Position numbers and translations under genes: made by a program
In this document: in pieces, positions 24,452 to 32,032 of the stretch
Layout of the letters: every line of letters begins with the position of its first letter
Position numbering within the stretch: the stretch's first letter is position 1
Notes under the pieces: generated by a model
What the model was told of the DNA's origin: nothing
The model's database searches: none
What the model saw: only the letters and a program-made list of their open reading frames with translations
Source: Ruegeria aquimaris
GTDB taxonomy: Bacteria; Pseudomonadota; Alphaproteobacteria; Rhodobacterales; Rhodobacteraceae
Length of the DNA: 64,000 nt
Assembly: GCF_025751555.1 (NCBI RefSeq)
Contig: NZ_JAOWLB010000002.1
Location: 186,001 to 250,000 of the forward strand
Direction of reading: 5' to 3'

Positions 24452-25536
24452 GCGGGCCGGACGACGACAGCGAAAAGTCGTTCGAACCGACGCCGCACAA
24501 GTTGCAGAAGGCGCGCGAACGCGGCGAGGTCGCCCGGTCGGCCGACCTGTCGATGGTGGCGGGCTATGCCGGCATGACCCTGGCGCTGACCGGGCTGGGC
24601 GCGGCCGGGATGACGCAGCTGGCCAACCCGCTGCTGGTTCTCATCGACCAGTCCGACGGGCTGTCGCGGCTGATCTTCAACGGTCCCGCGACCGGACCGG
24701 TCGGTGGCCTGTTCGGGGCGGTATCGGTCGCGCTGCTACCGGTTTTCGTCATCCCCGCAGCAGCGGTGATCCTGTCGGTGGTGGCGCAGCGGGCTTTTGT
24801 CTTGGCACCCTCCAAGCTGGAGCCGAAACTGTCACGCATTTCGATAATATCGAACGCCAAGAACAAGTTCGGACGCGGAGGCCTGTTCGAGTTCGGCAAG
24901 AGTTTCGTCAAGCTGCTGCTCTACTCGGTGACACTCGGCCTCTATATCCGGATGAACCTGACCGAGATCGTGGCCACCGCCGGAATGGACGCGCGCCAGT
25001 CGGTTCTGACCATGGCTCGGCTCTTGTCCGGCTTCATGTTCCTGGTGGTCGCCGTCGCGCTGGTGATCGGCGCGGTCGACTTCTTGTGGCAGCACGCCGA
25101 GCACATCCGCAAGAACATGATGTCCCGCAAGGAGATCATGGACGAGATGAAGGACGCCGAGGGAGACCCGCATGTCAAAAGCCAGCGCCGCCAGCGCGGA
25201 CAGGAGATCGCGATGAACCAGATGCTCGCCGATGTGCCCGGCTCGGACGTGGTGATCGTGAACCCGACGCATTACGCGGTTGCGCTGAAATGGTCGCGAC
25301 AAAAGGGGTCCGCACCGGTCTGCGTGGCCAAAGGCGTCGACGAGACCGCCGCCGCGATCCGGCGCGCCGCGATCGAGGCCGGGGTGCCGATCCATTCGGA
25401 TCCGCCCACCGCCCGCGCCCTGCATGCGGTGGTCGAGATCGGCCAGGAGATCGGCGAGGAACACTATGGCCCGGTTGCTGCGGCGATCCGCTTCGCCGAA
25501 GCGATGCGGCGCCGCGCGCGAGGGCAGTTCAGATGA
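24448..25536 (+). CDS. flhB: Flagellar export specificity switch FlhB
   Basis: A 362-aa protein with four N-terminal membrane helices and a cytoplasmic C-terminal domain. The self-cleavage motif N272-P273-T274-H275 (VIVNPTHYAVAL) is intact, so it should switch export from rod/hook to filament proteins. The opening (EKSFEPTPHKLQKARERGEV) is the conserved FlhB start. It is third in the flhA-fliR-flhB run, overlapping both neighbours by four bases. Confidence 0.97.
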   Translation: MSGPDDDSEKSFEPTPHKLQKARERGEVARSADLSMVAGYAGMTLALTGLGAAGMTQLANPLLVLIDQSDGLSRLIFNGPATGPVGGLFGAVSVALLPVFVIPAAAVILSVVAQRAFVLAPSKLEPKLSRISIISNAKNKFGRGGLFEFGKSFVKLLLYSVTLGLYIRMNLTEIVATAGMDARQSVLTMARLLSGFMFLVVAVALVIGAVDFLWQHAEHIRKNMMSRKEIMDEMKDAEGDPHVKSQRRQRGQEIAMNQMLADVPGSDVVIVNPTHYAVALKWSRQKGSAPVCVAKGVDETAAAIRRAAIEAGVPIHSDPPTARALHAVVEIGQEIGEEHYGPVAAAIRFAEAMRRRARGQFR

Positions 25537-25955
25537 AAAGGCAGATGCTTGACCGCATGAGCCAAGCTGCCGACGCGCTCTATCTGCGAGAATACGAGCG
25601 TATTCGCGTGGTGATGGCCGAGGAGGCCCGGATTGCGGCACAACTTGCCCGGCTTGACGCACAACTGGCCGGTTTGCGCGAAAGGGATGCGGCGGATCAC
25701 GACTACCGGTCGGTCGGCGCCGATATCCTGTGGCAGGCCTGGGAAACCCGTACGCGCCGGGCTCTGAACCAGAGCCTGGCACGCGCGCGGGCGAAACGGC
25801 TGTCGATGATGGACGGGCTGCGGCTGGCCTTTGGGCGCAAACAGGCGATTGCCGAGCTGGCGCTTCACCATCGGAACAACACGCTTCAGGCGCGCGGCAA
25901 GCGATTCCAGGACAGCCTGTGTGCGGATCATGCCACAAGCCCGGACGGGGTCTGA
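25533..25955 (+). CDS. Small charged coiled-coil-like protein after flhB (unknown; FliJ-like position)
   Basis: A 140-aa protein whose ATG overlaps the flhB stop (ATGA), so it is expressed with the export gate. It is rich in Arg, Ala, Leu and Glu with no membrane segment or signal peptide; residues about 10-110 look like continuous amphipathic helix (EARIAAQLARLDAQLAGLRERD). A helical, charged partner of this size next to export genes recalls FliJ, and no other FliJ is visible in the window. There is no motif firm enough to name it. It ends 29 bases before the facing FliL-like gene. Confidence 0.6.
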   Translation: MKRQMLDRMSQAADALYLREYERIRVVMAEEARIAAQLARLDAQLAGLRERDAADHDYRSVGADILWQAWETRTRRALNQSLARARAKRLSMMDGLRLAFGRKQAIAELALHHRNNTLQARGKRFQDSLCADHATSPDGV

Positions 25956-25984
25956 GCGCGGCGGAAACCACCGGCGCGGGGGCG

Positions 25985-26506
25985 TCAGGAATCCTGCCGC
26001 GCGATATCCACGATCAGCACCTCGACGATCTGGTCGCCAAAGGCCATTTGTGCCGATTCCCGCAGTGCAACGCGCAGCGGGTCAAGCGTGCCGGGCCGGG
26101 TAAAGGCGCCATCGAACCCGCCGATATTGGCATGATCGAACAGCACCCGCAGGAACCCGTCGCGCAGCTTGGGCTCCTTGGCAAAGAAATTGTCCGAAAA
26201 CCCGGTCCTCACTTCGAGACTGAGCGTTACGGTAGCCAGCCCGGCAACCCGGTCATTGCTGACCAGCGGCACCACAAACGGCTTGCTCATCTTGACATAC
26301 TCGTTGCCGCTCGCCTCGGCGATCTCGCCTTTGTTGCTGGCGTGATCGCCCGCCGGCTTGTCATGGCCGTCCTTGGCTGGCGCCTTGGCTGCGGTTTCGG
26401 CTTGGTCATCGGAACTGGATCCCTTGGGACCCAGCGCGATGCCCGCGCCAACCCCCGCGCCGACCCCGAAGACCAGCATCAGTACCGGAAGCAGTTTACC
26501 CAGCAT
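25985..26506 (-). CDS. FliL-family basal-body-associated protein (paralogue next to flgH)
   Basis: A 173-aa single-span protein. The start at MLGKLLPVLM (26506) follows GAGGGG. Residues 5-27 are the membrane anchor, followed by a charged linker (about 30-75) and a periplasmic domain (YVKMSKPFVVPLV, then ATVTLSLEVR) like the FliL stomatin-like fold. It ends the flgB operon, 10 bases after flgH. A second, more typical FliL is at 47961, so this is either a paralogue with its own role or a rod/ring-linked variant. It supports motor stability by family inference. Confidence 0.78.
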   Translation of the reverse strand: MLGKLLPVLMLVFGVGAGVGAGIALGPKGSSSDDQAETAAKAPAKDGHDKPAGDHASNKGEIAEASGNEYVKMSKPFVVPLVSNDRVAGLATVTLSLEVRTGFSDNFFAKEPKLRDGFLRVLFDHANIGGFDGAFTRPGTLDPLRVALRESAQMAFGDQIVEVLIVDIARQDS

Positions 26507-26516
26507 TGCGCCCCCC

Positions 26517-27257
26517 TCAGAACGGCAGGACCATGTCCAGCACCTGCTGGCCATAGCGCGGTTGTTGGACATCGGTTATCTGGCCGCGCCCGCCATAGGA
26601 CACCCGGGCCGAGGCGATCTTGTCATAGGTGATCTCGTTCTGGCGCGAGATGTCCTCGGGCCGGACATAACCCGACACCAGAAGTTCGCGCAGTTCGAAA
26701 TTCACCCGCAGCTCTTGCGAGCCGGAGATCGACAGGACCCCGTTGGGCAGCACGTCCACCACCGTGGCCGCGACCCGCAGGGTCAGCTTTTCCTTGCGCT
26801 TGACCGAGCCGCGGCCGCCCGAGGCGCTGCTGGAATCAACCGCCACCGCCTCGTCCAGCGAGGCGCCTTCGGGCAGGTGTTCGTCGATCCGCTGCGGCAG
26901 GCCGAAGAGGCCGGGCACCGACAGGCTCTCGGAGCCCGAGCGCGAGCGGTTGGTGTCGTTCGAGATCTCGGCCTTTTCGTCGATCTCGATCACCACGGTC
27001 AGGATATCGCCCTTTTTCATCGCCCGCTGGTCACCCAAGAGCGAGCTCTGCCCGCCGCTCCACAGCGAGGCGCGGTCGACGGTGCGCTGCGGCTGGGTAT
27101 AGAGCGGCAGACCGGGCCAGAGCATTGCCACCTGTTCGGGCGACTCGGTATTGGGCGTGAAACTCGGCGCCTTGCCCAGATGGTCGGCACGCCCGCAGGC
27201 GGACAGGATCAGGGCAAGGGTGATCAGGCACGGAACAGGGCGGGAGTGGAGCATCAT
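26517..27257 (-). CDS. flgH: Flagellar L-ring lipoprotein FlgH
   Basis: A 246-aa outer-membrane lipoprotein forming the L-ring bushing around the rod. The signal sequence ends in the lipobox LSAC with C21 as the lipidated residue. The body shows the family blocks SLWSGGQSSLLGDQRAMKKG, GDILTVVIEI and the late ISRQNEITYDKIASARVSYG. Two consecutive ATGs overlap the flgA stop; either may start it. It belongs to the long flgB operon. Its usual partner FlgI is encoded separately at 43286. Confidence 0.96.
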   Translation of the reverse strand: MMLHSRPVPCLITLALILSACGRADHLGKAPSFTPNTESPEQVAMLWPGLPLYTQPQRTVDRASLWSGGQSSLLGDQRAMKKGDILTVVIEIDEKAEISNDTNRSRSGSESLSVPGLFGLPQRIDEHLPEGASLDEAVAVDSSSASGGRGSVKRKEKLTLRVAATVVDVLPNGVLSISGSQELRVNFELRELLVSGYVRPEDISRQNEITYDKIASARVSYGGRGQITDVQQPRYGQQVLDMVLPF

Positions 27258-27670
27258 TTCACCTCGATGGAGCCGTCCGGGCGGATCTGCCCGCTGACGG
27301 TGGTTCGGGAACTCAGGTTCATGACCCGGATCACATCGCCCGCGGCCCCGCGCCCCAGGGCGCGGCCTTCGGTCGAGATGACCAGCGAACCACGATCGAA
27401 ATAGAGCGTGACCAGGTCGTTGCGGTCGACGATGGCGGGCGGGCCGATATCGTCGTACCGGATCGGCCGACCGGGATAGAGGGCGACCCGTGCCTCTTGC
27501 CCGATCACCTCGGAGGGATCGGCATAGACCCCGGCCATCTCCACCGATTTCAGCACCAGATCCTCGGGACCGATGATCGCTTTGGCACGGATGGTGCGCG
27601 ACGGCACCAGGATCTCGGCCATCGCCGCCTGTGGCAGGCAGAGCGCCAGGGCCAGGGCCAGCGCGCGCAT
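27254..27670 (-). CDS. flgA: Flagellar P-ring chaperone FlgA
   Basis: A 138-aa periplasmic protein that assists P-ring assembly. Residues 1-18 are a signal peptide (LALALCLPQAAMA). The rest matches the SAF/ChapFlgA end of the family (YPGRPIRYDDIGPPAIVDRNDLVTLYF, GAAGDVIRVMNLSSR). It is shorter than enteric FlgA because the N-terminal region is missing, as is usual in alphaproteobacteria. Start and stop overlap flgG and flgH respectively. Confidence 0.92.
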   Translation of the reverse strand: MRALALALALCLPQAAMAEILVPSRTIRAKAIIGPEDLVLKSVEMAGVYADPSEVIGQEARVALYPGRPIRYDDIGPPAIVDRNDLVTLYFDRGSLVISTEGRALGRGAAGDVIRVMNLSSRTTVSGQIRPDGSIEVK

Positions 27671-28455
27671 CAGCGCACCTGAGTGGTGACGCTCATCATC
27701 TGGTCCACCGCCGAAATCACCTTGGCATTCATCTCGTAGCCGCGCTGCGCCTCGATCAGCTCGGTCACCTCGCGCACGGCGTCGACGGAACTGTCCTCCA
27801 GATAGCCTTGCCGCAAGGTGCCCATGCCATCCTCTCCGGGGTTGCCGACAATCGGATTGCCCGAAGCCTCGGTTTCCTTGAACAGGTTGCCGCCAACCGC
27901 CTCGAGCCCCTTGGCATTGGCAAAGCTCACCAGCGTGATCTGGCCCAGGAGCTGCCCTTCGGCGGTATCGTCGAAATAGGCATAGACCTCGCCCCCGGCA
28001 TTGATCGACAGCGAACGCGCATCGGTCGGAATGGTGATCTCGGGCGCCACGGCGTAACCTTCGGAGGTGACCACCAGCCCCTCGGCCGAGCGTTTCAGCG
28101 CCCCATCGCGGGTATAGGCCGACTGCCCGGAGGGCAGCGTCACCTCGAGATAGCCGCGCCCTTCGATCGCCAGATCCAGATCGTTGCCGGTCGCCGACAG
28201 CGCGCCCTGTTGCAGGTGCACGGTCACCGCTGCCGGGCGCACCCCCAGCCCCAGTTGCACGCCGGTCGGCAGCACGGTGCCGTCAGCGGCGTTCACCGTG
28301 CCCGCGCGCGACACCTGCTGGTAATGCAGGTCGGCAAACTCGGCCCGCCGCGCGTTGTAGCCGGTGGTGTTCATGTTCGCGAGGTTGTTCGAGATGGTCT
28401 CGACCCGCATCTGCTGGGCGGTCATGCCGGTGGCGGCGATTTTCAGGGCGCGCAT
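27670..28455 (-). CDS. flgG: Flagellar distal rod protein FlgG
   Basis: A 261-aa rod protein. The N-terminal rod motif is SNNLANMNTTGYNARRAEF, the hook-basal-body middle domain follows, and the C-terminal helix ends IEAQRGYEMNAKVISAVDQM, both ends forming the coiled-coil of the rod wall. The length is that of the family. It lies between flgF and flgA in the flgB operon. It is exported through the type III gate and has no Sec signal. Confidence 0.97.
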   Translation of the reverse strand: MRALKIAATGMTAQQMRVETISNNLANMNTTGYNARRAEFADLHYQQVSRAGTVNAADGTVLPTGVQLGLGVRPAAVTVHLQQGALSATGNDLDLAIEGRGYLEVTLPSGQSAYTRDGALKRSAEGLVVTSEGYAVAPEITIPTDARSLSINAGGEVYAYFDDTAEGQLLGQITLVSFANAKGLEAVGGNLFKETEASGNPIVGNPGEDGMGTLRQGYLEDSSVDAVREVTELIEAQRGYEMNAKVISAVDQMMSVTTQVR

Positions 28456-28476
28456 GTCAGGCTCCTCTTGTCTGGA

Positions 28477-29190
28477 TCAGCGCAACAGCGTGTCGACGGC
28501 GTTGCGAATGCGTTGGTCTTCGGTTTCAAGAAAGCTCTGGCCAAGTTCATAGGCGCGCTGGATCTCGATCATCCGGGTCATCTGGTCGATGGCATCCACG
28601 TTCGAGCCTTCGAGAAACCCTTGCAGGATGGTCGCGCCCTCGGACGGCTCCACTCCCGCCTCGGAGCGGAACATCACCCCGCCCTCGCGGATCAGCCCGG
28701 TGGCCTCCACCGGCTGGTAAAGCCCGATCTGACCCAGCAGGCGGCCACCGCCGCTGATGGTGCCGTCGGCACCGACCTTGATCCCGTCGATATCCGGTGG
28801 CACGAAGATCGACGCGCCATTGGCATCCATCAACCGGTAGCCATCGGGATTGACCAGATCCCCCTGCGCATTGGGAACAAAGGTACCCGCCCGCGTCAGA
28901 CGGTCACCGCCGGGTGTCTCGAGCAGGAAAAACCCATCCCCCTCGATCGCCAGGTCGAAATCGCCGTTGGTCTGGGACAACACCCCCTGCTGCTGCGAGG
29001 TGTTGCGAACCTGGCCGCGCGCCATCGACAGGGATGTGTCGCCCAGCCCGCCGCGAATGAACTCGGAGAATACCAGCCCCTCTTGCCGGTATCCGGCGGT
29101 GGCGGCGTTGGCGATATTGTTGGCGATGACCCGGGTCTCGTTCATCAGACCGGTCTGCCGGGACAGGATCGAATAGCTTGCGGCGTCCAT
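28477..29190 (-). CDS. flgF: Flagellar proximal rod protein FlgF
   Basis: A 237-aa rod protein starting at MDAASYSILSRQ (29190); a longer in-frame opening would run back through fliQ and is rejected. The N-terminal motif is ANNIANAATAGYRQEGLVF and the C-terminal helix is MIEIQRAYELGQSFLETED. It begins at the fliQ stop (ATGA overlap) and precedes flgG by 21 bases. It is a structural part of the proximal rod in the periplasm. Confidence 0.95.
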   Translation of the reverse strand: MDAASYSILSRQTGLMNETRVIANNIANAATAGYRQEGLVFSEFIRGGLGDTSLSMARGQVRNTSQQQGVLSQTNGDFDLAIEGDGFFLLETPGGDRLTRAGTFVPNAQGDLVNPDGYRLMDANGASIFVPPDIDGIKVGADGTISGGGRLLGQIGLYQPVEATGLIREGGVMFRSEAGVEPSEGATILQGFLEGSNVDAIDQMTRMIEIQRAYELGQSFLETEDQRIRNAVDTLLR

Positions 29191-29462
29191 CAGAACCCTC
29201 CTGCGATCAGCGGTATCAGCGTGGTGGTGAAGTAGTTGACCAGCGTCTGCGCCATGAACCCCATCGAGATCCAGAAGACGGCGACGATGGCCGCCAGTTT
29301 CGGCACAAAGGTCAGGGTCATTTCCTGGATCGAGGTCAGGGCCTGGAACAGGCCCACCGCGACCCCGGTGACCAGCGCGACCGCGAGGATTGGGAACGAG
29401 GTAATTACCGCGATCCACAGCCCCTGCCGCACCGTGTCAAAGAACAGACCCTCGGTCATCAT
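29190..29462 (-). CDS. fliQ: Flagellar export protein FliQ
   Basis: A 90-aa protein of two membrane helices (about 16-38 and 52-75) that packs with FliP and FliR in the export channel. The sequence carries the family blocks AVALVTGVAVGLFQALTSIQEMTL and PKLAAIVAVFWISMGF. Its ATG follows fliE by three bases and its stop overlaps flgF. Confidence 0.96.
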   Translation of the reverse strand: MMTEGLFFDTVRQGLWIAVITSFPILAVALVTGVAVGLFQALTSIQEMTLTFVPKLAAIVAVFWISMGFMAQTLVNYFTTTLIPLIAGGF

Positions 29463-29465
29463 GGC

Positions 29466-29756
29466 TCAGACCGGCATCCTCAGGATTTCCTGATAGGCCT
29501 CGACCACCTTGTTACGTACGGTGACCGCGGTTTCCACCGCCAGTTCCGACTGTGCCAGCGCCTGTACCAGCGCATGCGGATCGGCCTGGCCGATCATCGC
29601 CGCCTTGGCGGTATCTTCGCTGTGTTGCAGGGTGGCGGCAAAGTCACGGAAGGTGTTGCGCAGCCCTTGTGACGCAGTTTCCGTGGCGGGGTCGGCCTGG
29701 GTGGCGGGGCGCGCCGAGGCATAAGCCTGCGCGGCGGAAAGGGAGCGGATATCCAT
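29466..29756 (-). CDS. fliE: Flagellar hook-basal body protein FliE
   Basis: A 96-aa adaptor joining the MS-ring/export gate to the rod. It has a variable N-terminus and the conserved C-terminal helices (AALIG-type spacing, then ALAQSELAVETAVTVRNKVVEAYQEILRMPV). Length and ending are diagnostic. It lies between flgC and fliQ, the usual alphaproteobacterial order. Confidence 0.95.
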   Translation of the reverse strand: MDIRSLSAAQAYASARPATQADPATETASQGLRNTFRDFAATLQHSEDTAKAAMIGQADPHALVQALAQSELAVETAVTVRNKVVEAYQEILRMPV

Positions 29757-29782
29757 TCTGGCTGTCCTTCTGGTTTCAGTCG

Positions 29783-30175
29783 TTACTTGCGGAGAAGATC
29801 CATCAGGCCCGATGACATCTGCCGTGCCTGATCGAATAGCTTCAGATTGGCCTCATAGCTGCGCTGGGCCTCGCGGGCGTCGGCGATCTCGATCATCAGA
29901 TCGACATTCGACCCTTTGTAATGCCCGGTGTCATCGGCCATCGGATGCGAGGGGTCGAAAATGTCGGGCAGGTCGCGCCGGTCGAGCTTTACCCGGCCGG
30001 TGCGCACCAGATCGGTGCCCTGGTCACGATCGTGGGCGGTCTCGAACGGGACCGTCTTGCGCCGGTACCCCGGCGTGTCGGCGTTCGAGATATTCTCGGA
30101 CACATGCCGCAGGCGGGTGGCCTGGGCGGTGAGCGCGCTGGCGGTAACGGAAAGGGATTTGGAAAATTCGCTCAT
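29783..30175 (-). CDS. flgC: Flagellar proximal rod protein FlgC
   Basis: A 130-aa rod protein. The rod motif SENISNADTPGYRRKTVPF is at about residues 27-45 and the C-terminal helix REAQRSYEANLKLFDQARQM ends the protein. It is second in the flgB operon, 12 bases after flgB, and assembles early through the type III gate. Confidence 0.97.
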   Translation of the reverse strand: MSEFSKSLSVTASALTAQATRLRHVSENISNADTPGYRRKTVPFETAHDRDQGTDLVRTGRVKLDRRDLPDIFDPSHPMADDTGHYKGSNVDLMIEIADAREAQRSYEANLKLFDQARQMSSGLMDLLRK

Positions 30176-30187
30176 CTCGACATCTCC

Positions 30188-30577
30188 TTAGGCCCGGCCC
30201 AGGCCGACGCGCAGGATGTTCAGCGAGGATTTGTAGATCGCCAGCGCGCGGTCATGCTGGCGCTTGACCTCGACCGCCTTGAGCATCTGGTCTTCGATGC
30301 TGACATTGTTGCCGTTGGGATCGCCGGGTGCGTCGGTTTCGAAGCTTTCCCAACTCTGGCCCGTCGGCCCGGCGCCGTTCAGGTGACCGGCGCGCGTCGC
30401 GGTCATAGGGCGCCTTGCATCGGTTCCGGCGTAGCTTTCGGCAAAGCCCGCGATGTCGCGTTCGCGGTATCCGGGCGTGTCGGCATTGGCCATGTTGCGC
30501 GCCACGACCGCCTGTCGCTGACCCGCATGTGTTGCCATGGCGTACGCCATCTTAAAGACGTTCAAGTCCGAGAACAT
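30188..30577 (-). CDS. flgB: Flagellar proximal rod protein FlgB
   Basis: A 129-aa rod protein beginning MFSDLNVFKMAYAM (30577), preceded by GGGAG; an in-frame ATG 27 bases earlier would place the start in the promoter. The rod motif is ARNMANADTPGYRERDI and the C-terminal helix is EVKRQHDRALAIYKSSLNIL. It is the first gene of a nine-gene leftward operon (flgB-flgC-fliE-fliQ-flgF-flgG-flgA-flgH-fliL-like). A candidate CtrA site lies 24 bases upstream in the gap shared with fliI. Confidence 0.96.
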   Translation of the reverse strand: MFSDLNVFKMAYAMATHAGQRQAVVARNMANADTPGYRERDIAGFAESYAGTDARRPMTATRAGHLNGAGPTGQSWESFETDAPGDPNGNNVSIEDQMLKAVEVKRQHDRALAIYKSSLNILRVGLGRA

Positions 30578-30600
30578 CGGGGCTTCTCCCTCGATCAATT

Positions 30601-30615
30601 TCAATCAAGGCTTAA
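30601..30615. promoter_or_regulatory. Candidate CtrA box between flgB and fliI
   Basis: TCAA, seven bases, then TTAA matches the CtrA consensus TTAA-N7-TTAA at 7 of 8 positions. It lies 50 bases upstream of the fliI start and 24 bases upstream of the flgB start, in the only gap between these divergent flagellar units. Its spacing to fliI resembles that of the other candidate boxes in the window. Confidence 0.45.
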
Positions 30616-30664
30616 CCCCGATTCGTTTAGAAACCGTTGTCAGGGAACAGCAAGGAGACCCCAG

Positions 30665-32002
30665 ATGACGGCACCCGATCTGCGCGCCCTGAGGGCGGCT
30701 TTCGACGATCTCAGCCTGGTCCGGCATGTGGGCCGGGTCACCGGTGTGGCGCGCGGGGCGATCCGCATCCAAGGTCTCTCCAGCCGGGCGCAGATCGGCG
30801 ACCGGCTGGAGCTGAAGCGCAATTTTGGCGCCGCCTTGTGGGGCGAGGTGTTGCAGGTCGAGGATGGGATCGTGAACATGCTGCCCGACGGCGCGCCCGA
30901 GGGCGTGGCGATGGGCAACCGGGTGGTGCTGCACCAGATCCCCGCATTCTCGCCCGGCCGACACTGGCTGGGCCGGGTCATCGACCCGTTCGGTCGGCCG
31001 CTCGATGGTCGGCCCCTGCTGCGCGGGGGCAAGACGCGCGATCTGATGGCCGCGCCGCCGCCTGCGGTGCAGCGCAAACCGATGGGCGCCCGGATGGCGA
31101 CCGGGCTGTCGGCGCTCAACACGCTCTTGCCCATCGTGCGCGGCCAGCGGGTCGGCCTATTCGCGGGCTCGGGCGTGGGCAAATCCAGCCTGATGGCGTC
31201 ACTGGCGCGGTCGATGCAGGCGGATGCGGTGGTGGTGGCCCTGATCGGCGAACGCGGGCGCGAGGTGAACGAGTTTGTCGACAAGGCGCTGGGTCGCGAC
31301 GGCATGGCGCGCTCGGTGGTGGTGGCCGCCACCTCGGACCAGTCGGCACTGGTGCGCCGCCGCTGCGCCTGGGCCGCGATGAGCGTTGCCGAGGCCCTGC
31401 GCGACGAGGGGCTGAACGTGCTGTTCCTCGCCGATTCGATCACCCGTTTCGCCGAGGCGCATCGCGAGATCTCGGCCGCCATGGGCGAGGCGCCGGCGCT
31501 GCGCGGCTATCCGCCCTCGGTGACACCGCTGATCACGGGCCTGTGCGAACGCGCCGGGCCGGGCACCGCGAAACAGGGCGACATTACCGGCGTGTTCAGC
31601 GTGCTGGTGGCCGGGTCGGACATGGATGAACCCGTGGCCGACATCCTGCGCGGCGTTCTGGACGGGCATATCGTGCTGAGCCGCGAGATCGCCGAGCGCG
31701 GCCGCTTTCCGGCCATCGACGTGGGACGCTCGGTCTCGCGCAGCCTGCCTGCCGCCGCGACGCCCGAACAGAACGAGCTGATCACCGAGGCGCGGCGCCT
31801 GTTGGGCGCCTATGAACAGTCCGAGGTGATGATCAAGGCCGGGCTTTATGCCGAAGGGTCGGATCCGCTGCTGGATCAGGCGGTCCGGCTCTGGCCGGAG
31901 CTGGACAGTTTTCTGGCCCGGGCCGACCCGCAGGGGATCGAGCACAGTTTCTCGCGCCTGCAACTGATCCTGCGCCGGGCCAAATCCGGACCCAGAAAGT
32001 GA
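30665..32002 (+). CDS. fliI: Flagellar export ATPase FliI
   Basis: A 445-aa ATPase related to F1-beta that powers substrate release at the export gate. The start at MTAPDLRALRAAF (30665) follows CAAGGAG. Walker A is GSGVGKSS (168-175); GERGREVNEFV and VLFLADSITRFAEAHREI are typical downstream blocks. It is divergent from flgB, stands alone and ends at a strong hairpin facing tctA. Its regulator FliH is encoded at 45645. Confidence 0.97.
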   Translation: MTAPDLRALRAAFDDLSLVRHVGRVTGVARGAIRIQGLSSRAQIGDRLELKRNFGAALWGEVLQVEDGIVNMLPDGAPEGVAMGNRVVLHQIPAFSPGRHWLGRVIDPFGRPLDGRPLLRGGKTRDLMAAPPPAVQRKPMGARMATGLSALNTLLPIVRGQRVGLFAGSGVGKSSLMASLARSMQADAVVVALIGERGREVNEFVDKALGRDGMARSVVVAATSDQSALVRRRCAWAAMSVAEALRDEGLNVLFLADSITRFAEAHREISAAMGEAPALRGYPPSVTPLITGLCERAGPGTAKQGDITGVFSVLVAGSDMDEPVADILRGVLDGHIVLSREIAERGRFPAIDVGRSVSRSLPAAATPEQNELITEARRLLGAYEQSEVMIKAGLYAEGSDPLLDQAVRLWPELDSFLARADPQGIEHSFSRLQLILRRAKSGPRK

Positions 32003-32027
32003 CAGGCCCCGGCGTGCCGGGGCCTGT
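32002..32027. terminator. Bidirectional hairpin between convergent fliI and tctA
   Basis: An 11-bp perfect stem, ACAGGCCCCGG / CCGGGGCCTGT, with loop CGTG starts at the fliI stop codon and ends 5 bases before the tctA stop on the other strand. A perfect GC-rich stem between convergent genes is the usual bidirectional stop; the T-runs are weak. Confidence 0.75.
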
Positions 32028-32032
32028 CTGTC

